A stretch of 64,000 bases of DNA. It comes from Akkermansia massiliensis (GTDB lineage Bacteria > Verrucomicrobiota > Verrucomicrobiia > Verrucomicrobiales > Akkermansiaceae). The stretch covers positions 111,481 to 175,480 of the forward strand of contig NZ_JAMGSI010000003.1 of NCBI RefSeq assembly GCF_023516715.1. The letters run 5' to 3'. Shown here in pieces: positions 25,338 to 33,172 of this stretch. The first letter of the stretch is position 1; every line of letters begins with the position of its first letter. The translations under genes and the position numbers were made by a program. The notes under the pieces are model-generated. The model saw only the letters and a list, made by a program, of their open reading frames with translations. It made no database searches and was not told the origin of the DNA.

Positions 25338-28163
25338 CTACCCCTCCCGGACGGAAAGCAAGTCCGTCACAGACGCGCGCTTCATGCGCCACGCAGGCAG
25401 AAGGCACGCCAGGGAGGAAAGGGCCAGCACCAGAAGCACCGCATACCCCAGATGGGTCCAGGGCATCGTGACGGGAGGAGTGACGATGCCGAAGTGATAG
25501 CCGTATTCCAGAATCTGGATGGAGCACCAGGCTCCCAGCACGCCCAGGGCCAGGCTCATGACGACGGCGCACAGGGAGACCATCAGCGTCTCCGCCCAGA
25601 GCATCCGCATCACCATGGCGGCCGGCACTCCTACCGCCCGCATCAGGCCGAATTCCCGGCGGCGGGACTGCACGGAGGCCAGAACAGTATTGAGCACGGC
25701 CAGCACGGCAATCACCATCATGATGATGGGAAGCTTGCTCATCGTAAAGATCACGTCGTCACCGCGGCTGGTGACGCTCCCCCCCAGGCTTTCCCGGGTC
25801 AGGGCCTTCACCAGCGGCTTCACGCCTTCCCCTTCGTTCTCCTGCTGCCGCACCTTCATCAGGGCGTATTCCCCCAGGTCGTTCTGGAGCTCCAGGTTGC
25901 TTACCCCGGGGGCGGTGTCCCCCCAGATGAACTGGAACCCCTGATGGCCGTATTCCTCCTTGAGCCAGCGTTCATCGGCAATCGCCAGGGCCGCCACAAA
26001 GCCGCCGCGACGCACGCGCATGCCGCTGGTCTTGGTCAGCCAGTGCCAGCCGGGGAAGGAGACGACTCCCGCCACCTTCCAGGGTTCCCCCTGCATGCCG
26101 GGGCCTCTGCCCCGTCCGTGAGCTCCGGCAGACGGAGCATTCCCGGAACGGCGCCCCTGATGGGACGGATTCACCAGCATCAGGTCATCCCCGGCCTTCA
26201 GCCCCACCGTCCGGGCAAAGGTGTCCGGAATCAGCAGGGAACGGGTGGATTCCAGCATGGCATAGGCTTCCTGCGGGTTGCCGGAAACGAACACGGGCCT
26301 GAACAGGGGATGGCTTCCCTGAGCCATCTCCGCCACGGGAATGCCGGCCAGCACGATGGAGCGGTTGCGCATTCCGGAAAAACCTGGGGTCTTCATCTGC
26401 GCCGGGGCAATGTCCGGTTCATCCACGTAAATGGGATACATCCGCGAATTACGCAGGCTGGGCCGCGCCATCAGCTCCGGAACGTCCGCAGGCTTGAACT
26501 CCGTATGCAGGAAGGAAACCAGCGTTCCGGGCGTGGACGTATCCGGAGAGAAAGGAACCAGCATGGAATATCCCCACGTCTGCACCCCTACAAAGAGGGA
26601 CAGGCCCACGGACATGGATACGGCGGTTCCCACGGAACGGCTGAGGTTGCGGCTGAGCTGCACTTTCAGGAAAGAATGCGGCACGCGCAGCAGCAGCCCC
26701 GTGATCCATGATCCGGCCCACTCCGTCACGCGCACGAAGGCGGGAGCCAGGAACAGCGCACCGGCCACCAGGCCGGGATACCCCAGCCAGAAAAAGATCC
26801 ACTTGCGCGTCTCCACCTCCAGGCCCGGCAGAAGCAGGGCCGCAGGCTGGAGGCACACGCACGCCAGCCCGGCGATCACGGACCACACGGGAACGCGGCT
26901 CACTTTCCCGATGAATCCGGAAGAGGGCACGGCCGCTTCCAGCGGAGACTGGCGGGAAGCGCGCCATGCGGGAATGATGGAAGCCAGCAAGGCCCCCCCC
27001 ACGGCGCACGCGGCGGCAGCCAGCACCGTCGTCCAGGTCAGGACGGGGACCGAGGAAGAACCTTCCTCCAGAAGGTACACCAGGCAAAAGCCGGCGGCCA
27101 GGCCGCCCAGCAGCGCCGGAATGCACAGGAAAAGCCCCTCTCCCACAATCAGCAGCGCGATCTGCATGCGGCTCATCCCCAGCGCACGCATCAGGGCCAG
27201 TCTGCGGGTGCGCTCGCTGACGCCGATGCTCAGGGTCGTGAAAATGATGAAGACGCAGGAGAACAGGACGAGCCAGACAGACATCTCCGCACTCTCCTTC
27301 TGGGAGCGCACGGAACGGTCGCTGGAAAGCCGCTGGATAATGGAATCCGTATCCGCCACCACGGCGGAGGCCTGGGCCAGCTCCTGCCGGAGGCCGTCCA
27401 CAAACTCCTTTTTGTCCACCCCTTCCTTGAGCTGAACGTAAATCAAATTGGGGGCAAAAGGCTGGCCCGTGATTTTTTCACACACCTTTACGGGCACAAA
27501 GAGGGAGGAAAAAGCCGGTCCGGACATGCCGCCCGGTCCCATAATGACGCCGGGGGTAGCCTTGGCCTGCTTGACGATGCCCACGACCTTCACGTCGTAC
27601 ACGTGCGTTCCCACGCGCACGTTCATGACGGTTCCCACGCCCGCGCTGAAATACTTGGCGCTTCCGCTGCCCAGCACCCCCTCCATGGCGGAGGAGGAAG
27701 CCATATCCGGCCAGACGCCTTCCTTCAAATCATAAGGACATTCCACGGCATGGTTCCCCACCAGGATGGGGCTCTGCGGAGGAATCCCCATGCGGTCGCG
27801 CGTCTGCTCGTCAAAGCTGCCGCGTTCATTCCCGCAGCCGATCTGGAGGCGGGGCACCTGGCAGGCGGCGTTCACGGATTCCACCAGAGGGGAGGCAGCC
27901 AGGCGAGCGGCCAGATCCGGATCACTGAACCGCGGGTACTGCCCGGGGGGAAGCGGCCCTTTGGGCGCCTCCGGCACCAGGCAAAGGTCATAGCTGCCCA
28001 TGTAGGCCTCCGCGTCGTTATCGAACTCCTTGACCAGCGTATCATAGCTCCCCATCATCCAGACGATGAGGCTGACGGAGACGAGGATGGCGAACACGCT
28101 GACCGCCACCCGGCCGGGGTTGGCGCGCAGGTCCCGCCAAATCAGTTTGAACAGCAGCGTCAT
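25338..28163 (-). CDS. ABC transporter permease with two FtsX domains
   Basis: This 941-residue protein begins with a transmembrane helix (FKLIWRDLRANPGRVAVSVF) and a large extracytoplasmic domain, then an FtsX domain (about residues 300-400, LSIGVSERTRRLALMRALG). A second half repeats this: further helices, a second periplasmic domain, and a C-terminal FtsX domain with LNTVLASVQSRRREFGLMRAVG. This is the layout of LolE/YbbP/HrtB-like type VII ABC systems, which use mechanical power rather than a transport channel. Its start overlaps the ATPase stop (ATGA). It may move lipids, heme or peptides; no substrate can be read. Confidence 0.85.
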   Translation of the reverse strand: MTLLFKLIWRDLRANPGRVAVSVFAILVSVSLIVWMMGSYDTLVKEFDNDAEAYMGSYDLCLVPEAPKGPLPPGQYPRFSDPDLAARLAASPLVESVNAACQVPRLQIGCGNERGSFDEQTRDRMGIPPQSPILVGNHAVECPYDLKEGVWPDMASSSAMEGVLGSGSAKYFSAGVGTVMNVRVGTHVYDVKVVGIVKQAKATPGVIMGPGGMSGPAFSSLFVPVKVCEKITGQPFAPNLIYVQLKEGVDKKEFVDGLRQELAQASAVVADTDSIIQRLSSDRSVRSQKESAEMSVWLVLFSCVFIIFTTLSIGVSERTRRLALMRALGMSRMQIALLIVGEGLFLCIPALLGGLAAGFCLVYLLEEGSSSVPVLTWTTVLAAAACAVGGALLASIIPAWRASRQSPLEAAVPSSGFIGKVSRVPVWSVIAGLACVCLQPAALLLPGLEVETRKWIFFWLGYPGLVAGALFLAPAFVRVTEWAGSWITGLLLRVPHSFLKVQLSRNLSRSVGTAVSMSVGLSLFVGVQTWGYSMLVPFSPDTSTPGTLVSFLHTEFKPADVPELMARPSLRNSRMYPIYVDEPDIAPAQMKTPGFSGMRNRSIVLAGIPVAEMAQGSHPLFRPVFVSGNPQEAYAMLESTRSLLIPDTFARTVGLKAGDDLMLVNPSHQGRRSGNAPSAGAHGRGRGPGMQGEPWKVAGVVSFPGWHWLTKTSGMRVRRGGFVAALAIADERWLKEEYGHQGFQFIWGDTAPGVSNLELQNDLGEYALMKVRQQENEGEGVKPLVKALTRESLGGSVTSRGDDVIFTMSKLPIIMMVIAVLAVLNTVLASVQSRRREFGLMRAVGVPAAMVMRMLWAETLMVSLCAVVMSLALGVLGAWCSIQILEYGYHFGIVTPPVTMPWTHLGYAVLLVLALSSLACLLPAWRMKRASVTDLLSVREG

Positions 28164-28906
28164 AAGGCGTCATTCAGCGTGCGTTCATAGAAGGAGGACA
28201 ATTCTACAGGTCCGGCAAATTCCGCCGTGGGCCTGTCGTCCACGATGCGGCCGTCCTTGAGCACAATCACGCGGTCCGCCCACATGGCTACGTCCGGCGC
28301 ATGCGTCACCAGCACGAAGGCGCAGCCCTGCGTACGGTGCAAATCCCGGAACAGGTCCCCCATGAGCCGGGTGTTTTCAGAATCCAGATTGCCCGTGGGT
28401 TCATCCGCCAGCACCAGCGCCGGGCCGGAAACCAGCGCACGGGCAATCGCCACCCGCTGCTGTTCCCCGCCGCTGAGCGTATCCGGCATGGCGTGCCGGC
28501 GGTGGGACAGCCCCACTTTTTCAATCATGGTGTCCAGAGTGGAAGAGGCCACTTTTTTGCCCCCCGCCAGGGAGGGCAGCAGGATGTTTTCCTCCACGTT
28601 CAGGGTTCCCACCAGGTTGAACATCTGGAAGATGAACCCCACGCGGTCGCGCCGGTACACTGTCAGGGCGGCATCAGACATGGAGCCGAGGTCCAGCCCA
28701 TCCACCGTCACCGTGCCGGAATCCGGAGGCAGCAGCCCCCCCAGCACGTTCAGCAGGGTGCTTTTTCCGGAGCCGCTCGCGCCCATGACGGCGACGAACT
28801 CTCCCTGGTTCACGGTAAGGCTGATGTCTTTCAGCACGGCTATGTCCTCGGAACCGGACTTGAAGCTGCGCTTGAGGCGGGTGACGGAAATGACGGGGGA
28901 ACTCAT
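28160..28906 (-). CDS. ABC transporter ATP-binding protein, LolD/MacB type
   Basis: The 248-residue ATPase has Walker A MGASGSGKS (about 41-49), Q-loop FQMFNLVGTLNVEEN, signature LSGGEQQRVAIARAL, Walker B LVLADEPTGNLD and H-loop VTHAPD. The EPTGNLD form is typical of the LolD/FtsE/MacB group that pairs with FtsX-type permeases, which is exactly its neighbour. It lies 15 bases after the TonB-dependent receptor gene, so all three genes form one operon. Confidence 0.92.
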   Translation of the reverse strand: MSSPVISVTRLKRSFKSGSEDIAVLKDISLTVNQGEFVAVMGASGSGKSTLLNVLGGLLPPDSGTVTVDGLDLGSMSDAALTVYRRDRVGFIFQMFNLVGTLNVEENILLPSLAGGKKVASSTLDTMIEKVGLSHRRHAMPDTLSGGEQQRVAIARALVSGPALVLADEPTGNLDSENTRLMGDLFRDLHRTQGCAFVLVTHAPDVAMWADRVIVLKDGRIVDDRPTAEFAGPVELSSFYERTLNDAL

Positions 28907-28921
28907 GGCTGGAAGGAATGG

Positions 28922-31129
28922 TTAGAAGGCAGTCTTCACGCCTACTTCAAACGTGCGGGGCTCTCCCACCGTGCACTGCACGGCGTGGCGGGTGGACTGC
29001 ACGTACTTCTTGTCGAAAATGTTGTATACGGCCAGCCTCAGGGTGGCATCCTTCAGCCATTTGGTTTCCGGCAGGGGGATTTCCACCGTGAAGTCAAACA
29101 CGCTGTAGGAAGGTATGGTATAATTATCCGCAATCTTTGCACCGCGGAACGTGGCGTAGTAGGAATCCTTGCAACGGTAGCCCAGGCCCAGCACCGTGCC
29201 GTTCAGCAGGCCGCCGTCAATGCGGTATTTCTGCCAGAGGGCCAGCGCATTCGGAGCGATGGTGGGATACACTTCCCCGGAGGTCCGGTTCTTGGTGCGG
29301 GTGTAGGTGTAGGAAAGGTAGGAACTCCAGTTCTTGGTGATTTCCCCGTTCAGGGAAAGTTCCACGCCTTCCGCCCTCTTGGAGCCGTCCGAATAGTACC
29401 GGTTGGTATATCCGTCTATGGCTACGGGAGTGTTATTCTGGATGATGTCAAACCAGGAAGCGGAGAACCACACCTTGTCCACCGGGCTGACCCGGAAGCC
29501 GAATTCCATCTGGTCCGTACGCCAGGAATCGGTCAGTTCCTTCCCGTTTTCATCCAGATACCCGAAATTGGGGGCGGAAGTACGGGCCGCATTGGCGAAC
29601 AGAGCTACGCGCTCACCGAACATGCGGGTAATTCCGAAACGGGGGCTCCACGCAAACGCGTAATTATTGTCCAGGCTGAAATGCGCGTCCCCGCGCACGC
29701 CGGCCAGGAAACGCCACTGTCCGTAGCTAAGGACATCCTGCAGCAGGACGCCCGCCCGCTGAACCACGGTATCCGTCGCATTGGCTCCGGAATAGTCGCG
29801 CCCGGCGGGGAAAAAGGGCGGAGGATTGTACAGGGAGAAATAGCCGTTCGTGTTCGCGGTAGCGTTCGTCACCAGGCTGGAACCGTCGCCATAGGTGCTG
29901 CTCCCCGTGTAGGAAACGCCCATCAGGGCTTCATGCTCCACCTGTCCGGTCTTGAACTCCGCCAGCGCGTTGGAATAGAAATTCCAGTTGATGTTCCACT
30001 CGTCGCTCCACGCGGCTTCGTATTTGGCCTTTCCGGAAGCAATCATCTGGTTGTAATAATCCTCCGTGCTCATTCCGCGTCCGGCGGAAGAAGAAATGCC
30101 CCAGACATTGTAGTCCACATCGCTGTACCCCATGCCGCCGCCGATGCGGATTGTCCAGACCTTCTCCAGCTTGCGCTCGAAATCCAGCATCGCCAGCAGG
30201 GATTTGGCATTGAGCCTTCCGCTCGGAGAACCGTACCAGGCGTCATACGGCCCCACAAAGTGGCCGCCCAGCACGGGGATGCCCATCGTCGTCGGCGAAT
30301 TCTGGTACTGGAAACTGGTCGTCAGCACCGTCTTGGTACGGGAATCATGCTGCCAGCGGAAAATGGGGGAAACCGTGTACTTCTGGCCACCGTTGGCTCC
30401 GTTGCTCAGCCAGAACGGGCGTTCATACTCGGCGGCTACCACCGTGCGCAGGGCAAAACCGTCCGTTTCATTACCCCTGTACCGGGTGTCGTCAATAGTT
30501 ACGCGGTACTTCTGCCCATGATGGGAAAGACGGGCGTAAGCCGTCAACTCCGTTCGTTCCTCAAAATCAGGCGCCTTCAGGATCAGGTTAATGGAACCGC
30601 CGGCGCCGTATGCCCCGAGCGTACTGGTCTGGCCGCCGGAAATGGACCCGATGGGGCCTTTGACAATTTCAATATTTTCTATCAGGGACGTATCCATGCC
30701 GTATCCCATGCCGCGGGGAAGAGGCATGTTGCCTATCTGCACATCGGTGCCGGCAAAACCGCGGATGGTGTACTGGTCCGCCGTGCGGGACAGCAGCATG
30801 TCTCCCCCCGTATTGACGGAGGAATCCATGCGCAGGGCCTCCACCAGGGAATCGGAACCCTTGGAATCCATCAGATCCCGCGTAATAACGTTTACCGTTT
30901 GCGGAACTTCTTCCGTCTTCATGTTCGTGAGGGTGGCGGAACTGACCGTCTCCGCCCGCAGGGACTTGGAACGGATGGTCATCACGCGTTCCGGCATTTC
31001 CTGCACGCCCTCCTCTGCGGCGGCGGGTTTAGTCTCGGCATAGGCGGACTGCCCGAGGACAAGCAGGCTCCCAATGGCGGCGGCACGGTGCAAACCGCGC
31101 CCCTGGCGGCGGCGGCGAGGGGTATTCAT
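28922..31129 (-). CDS. TonB-dependent siderophore-type receptor
   Basis: The roughly 735-residue protein has a signal peptide (MNTPRRRRQGRGLHRAAAIG..., cleaving near QSAYA), a plug domain with PQTVNVITRDLM and QYTIRGFAGTDVQI, then a long beta-barrel with repeated aromatic/charged strands and a C-terminal Phe (VGVKTAF). This is the siderophore-receptor subtype. Start taken at 31129 rather than 31144 because the candidate -10 at 31151-31156 would put transcription start near the first ATG. Its TonB/ExbBD partners are not here. The operon link with an FtsX ABC transporter is unusual. Confidence 0.88.
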   Translation of the reverse strand: MNTPRRRRQGRGLHRAAAIGSLLVLGQSAYAETKPAAAEEGVQEMPERVMTIRSKSLRAETVSSATLTNMKTEEVPQTVNVITRDLMDSKGSDSLVEALRMDSSVNTGGDMLLSRTADQYTIRGFAGTDVQIGNMPLPRGMGYGMDTSLIENIEIVKGPIGSISGGQTSTLGAYGAGGSINLILKAPDFEERTELTAYARLSHHGQKYRVTIDDTRYRGNETDGFALRTVVAAEYERPFWLSNGANGGQKYTVSPIFRWQHDSRTKTVLTTSFQYQNSPTTMGIPVLGGHFVGPYDAWYGSPSGRLNAKSLLAMLDFERKLEKVWTIRIGGGMGYSDVDYNVWGISSSAGRGMSTEDYYNQMIASGKAKYEAAWSDEWNINWNFYSNALAEFKTGQVEHEALMGVSYTGSSTYGDGSSLVTNATANTNGYFSLYNPPPFFPAGRDYSGANATDTVVQRAGVLLQDVLSYGQWRFLAGVRGDAHFSLDNNYAFAWSPRFGITRMFGERVALFANAARTSAPNFGYLDENGKELTDSWRTDQMEFGFRVSPVDKVWFSASWFDIIQNNTPVAIDGYTNRYYSDGSKRAEGVELSLNGEITKNWSSYLSYTYTRTKNRTSGEVYPTIAPNALALWQKYRIDGGLLNGTVLGLGYRCKDSYYATFRGAKIADNYTIPSYSVFDFTVEIPLPETKWLKDATLRLAVYNIFDKKYVQSTRHAVQCTVGEPRTFEVGVKTAF

Positions 31130-31150
31130 GTTGGATAAACGCATGGGGCA

Positions 31151-31178
31151 AGTATAAAACGGAACATCGGGCCGTCCA
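31151..31178 (-). promoter_or_regulatory. Candidate promoter of the receptor operon
   Basis: On the minus strand a TATACT -10 (31151-31156) and a weak -35 TGGACG (31173-31178) with a 16-base spacer lie immediately upstream of the receptor gene. The -10 is near consensus; the -35 match is 4 of 6. Confidence 0.4.
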
Positions 31179-31184
31179 TCCCGG

Positions 31185-31196
31185 ATTGTTAACAAT
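31185..31196. promoter_or_regulatory. 12-bp palindrome upstream of the receptor promoter
   Basis: ATTGTTAACAAT is a perfect palindrome just upstream of the -35 box. It could be an operator. It lies in the intergenic gap after tyrA, and a similar AT-rich run (TTGATAAC) follows. Confidence 0.3.
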
Positions 31197-31264
31197 TTGA
31201 TAACAGGCTGTTCCTTTCCCTTCCTGCAAAGGCACATCCGGCAGCAGAACGCCCCCGGCGCCTC

Positions 31265-32152
31265 TCACAGGCCAAGAGCCTGCGCCCGGCTCTCCGCCGC
31301 GGCCTTCAGCCATTTCCGCAGCGCCTCCTTGTCTCCGGAGGCCAGCCGGTTCCGCACCTCCCCCAACTGGGACAGGGCTTCGTCCAGCCGGTCCAGGACG
31401 GCGGGGGCATTCTCCGTCAGGATTTCCGCCCACATGGACGGTTCCCCCATGGAAACGCGGGTGGTATCGCGAAAACCGCCGGCGGACACCAGCCCCAGCA
31501 GCTTCACATCCCCCCCGTCCAGGGCGGTGTGGACGCACAGGGCGGACAAGGCATGCGGTATATGGGAAATGCGGGCTACGGAAGAATCATGGTCCGCCGC
31601 TTTCATGCGGATGCAGTGGCAGCCCACGCGCTCCCAGAACCGCTGGAGCAGCAGCAGCATGTCTTCATGCACGTGCTCGTCATTGGTCAGAATGCACGTG
31701 GCGTCCCGGAAAAGTTCCCCGGAGGCATGCTCCATGCCCTGCTTTTCAGAACCGGCCATGGGATGGGAGCCGATAAACGCCACGCCGGTTTCCGTCAGAG
31801 CGGAGCCCACGGACTGGTGGACGCAGCCCTTCACGGAACCCACGTCCGTCACCAGCACGCCCGGTTTCAGCAGGGGGAGCATTCCGGAAACGAGGCGGGA
31901 CATCACGCCCACCGGGGTAGCCAGCACGACCAGGTCCGCGCCTTCCACCACCTCTTCCAACCGGGTGGAGGCGGCATGGGCGGCTCCGGAAGAGCGGGCA
32001 TATTCCAGCGGCTCCTCCCTCCTGCCCCACAGGCGCACGTGGACATGCGGCAGCTGCTTCCTGACGGCAAGCGCCAGGGAACCGCCCAGAAGGCCGGGGC
32101 CGAGAATGGCTACGGAGGAAAAGGAAAGCTGTTTTCTGGAAGCTTCGCTCAT
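31265..32152 (-). CDS. tyrA: Prephenate dehydrogenase
   Basis: The 295-residue enzyme oxidises prephenate to 4-hydroxyphenylpyruvate in tyrosine synthesis. The Rossmann motif is GPGLLGGSLA (about residues 16-25), and the family signature GSHPMAGSEKQGMEHA follows TDVGSVKG. Start at MSEASRKQL (32152) because the longer frame lacks similarity. The length fits a TyrA without fused mutase or ACT domain. I cannot exclude arogenate as substrate. Confidence 0.9.
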   Translation of the reverse strand: MSEASRKQLSFSSVAILGPGLLGGSLALAVRKQLPHVHVRLWGRREEPLEYARSSGAAHAASTRLEEVVEGADLVVLATPVGVMSRLVSGMLPLLKPGVLVTDVGSVKGCVHQSVGSALTETGVAFIGSHPMAGSEKQGMEHASGELFRDATCILTNDEHVHEDMLLLLQRFWERVGCHCIRMKAADHDSSVARISHIPHALSALCVHTALDGGDVKLLGLVSAGGFRDTTRVSMGEPSMWAEILTENAPAVLDRLDEALSQLGEVRNRLASGDKEALRKWLKAAAESRAQALGL

Positions 32153-32238
32153 GGTTTCACAGGGGGTAGAATACACCAGCGCCCCGGAACATACAGCATG
32201 TTCAGGGGCGCGGGCATCATCTTTTCGCGGCGGCCGCA

Positions 32239-32805
32239 TCAGGGCACGCGGAACTTCTTGATCTCGTTCGGGAAGTTGGTGTCCCGCAGCACGGTACCGG
32301 AAGGGTAGGGCTTGTTGGTGCCCCGGTTCAGAATCTTGATCTTCTTGGTGCGGTCATACGGGCTGACCACCACCGTGGGGTCCGCCGTGGGCCACGCCAC
32401 GGGAATGGAGGAGGCAGTGGAGGGCTCCACGGGCCTGGGAGCGGCAATGCCGGAATTGGCAGAGTCACTCACGGGATTGGGAACGACAGGCTTGGGCGCA
32501 ACGGGCGGCGGAGGCGTGATATTGTTGGTGCCTCCCACCATGTTGCCGATGGTGCCGGAATTGGTCTGGGCCGGATCCGGATTGAAGCCGGAATTCTGAC
32601 CCGCTACCGGATCCAGAGAATTTTCACGCTGAATCTCATTCAACAGGCTGCTGCCCTGGGCGCCCATGGCGCCGGAGCCGGACGGATAGACATTTTCCGT
32701 AGGATAAATGCCGATGGGGCGTTCATTCACGCGTTCCGTTTCACAGGAAGGCAGAAGGATTGCGCCTGCGGCCAGCAGCACGCCTATCGTCTGGGAAGTA
32801 TTCAT
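32239..32805 (-). CDS. Pro/Ser-rich lipoprotein, function unknown
   Basis: This 188-residue protein has a lipobox signal (MNTSQTIGVLLAAGAILLPSC, Cys near 21), a disordered Gly/Asn-rich region, a PPPPVAPKPVVPNP proline-rich stretch and a compact C-terminal segment with PYDRTKKIKILNRG. It starts at 32805, 35 bases downstream of a promoter-like element, so it is a separate transcription unit from tyrA. I do not recognise a family. Confidence 0.65.
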   Translation of the reverse strand: MNTSQTIGVLLAAGAILLPSCETERVNERPIGIYPTENVYPSGSGAMGAQGSSLLNEIQRENSLDPVAGQNSGFNPDPAQTNSGTIGNMVGGTNNITPPPPVAPKPVVPNPVSDSANSGIAAPRPVEPSTASSIPVAWPTADPTVVVSPYDRTKKIKILNRGTNKPYPSGTVLRDTNFPNEIKKFRVP

Positions 32806-32839
32806 ATGATCTCTCTTCGGGTGATAGCTTTCTGCCAGC

Positions 32840-32867
32840 ATCCTACGGCCCCCTACCTTCATGTCAA
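32840..32867 (-). promoter_or_regulatory. Promoter of the Pro-rich lipoprotein gene
   Basis: On the minus strand TTGACA (32862-32867) and TAGGAT (32840-32845) are separated by 16 bases; transcription would begin about 28 bases before the ATG. The -35 is a perfect consensus match. The rest of the 367-base divergent gap (32868-33172) shows nothing else that I can support. Confidence 0.55.
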
Positions 32868-33172
32868 CCATAAAGCCTGTTTGCCGAACCGCTTCATGAC
32901 AAGGATTCTCCGGCTTCCGGCCCCTCATCCGTGCAAAGCCGTACGGGGCTGCGGCGCTCCACGGGGGTTTTCAGGCCCGGTGGCGCGTCCTCCGCTTCAC
33001 TGCGGGAATACACGCTTTCACCTCCGTCCGGCCATGGCCGTTCCACCGTCCCCGCATCCTTTTCCTTTCCAAAAATCGGGAAAAAGCCTCCTGCACGCCT
33101 TCCCCGGAGCGCTCCGGTACGGAAACAGATTATCCTTCCCTACCCCCTGTGATCTGCTACAATCCGCCCCAC

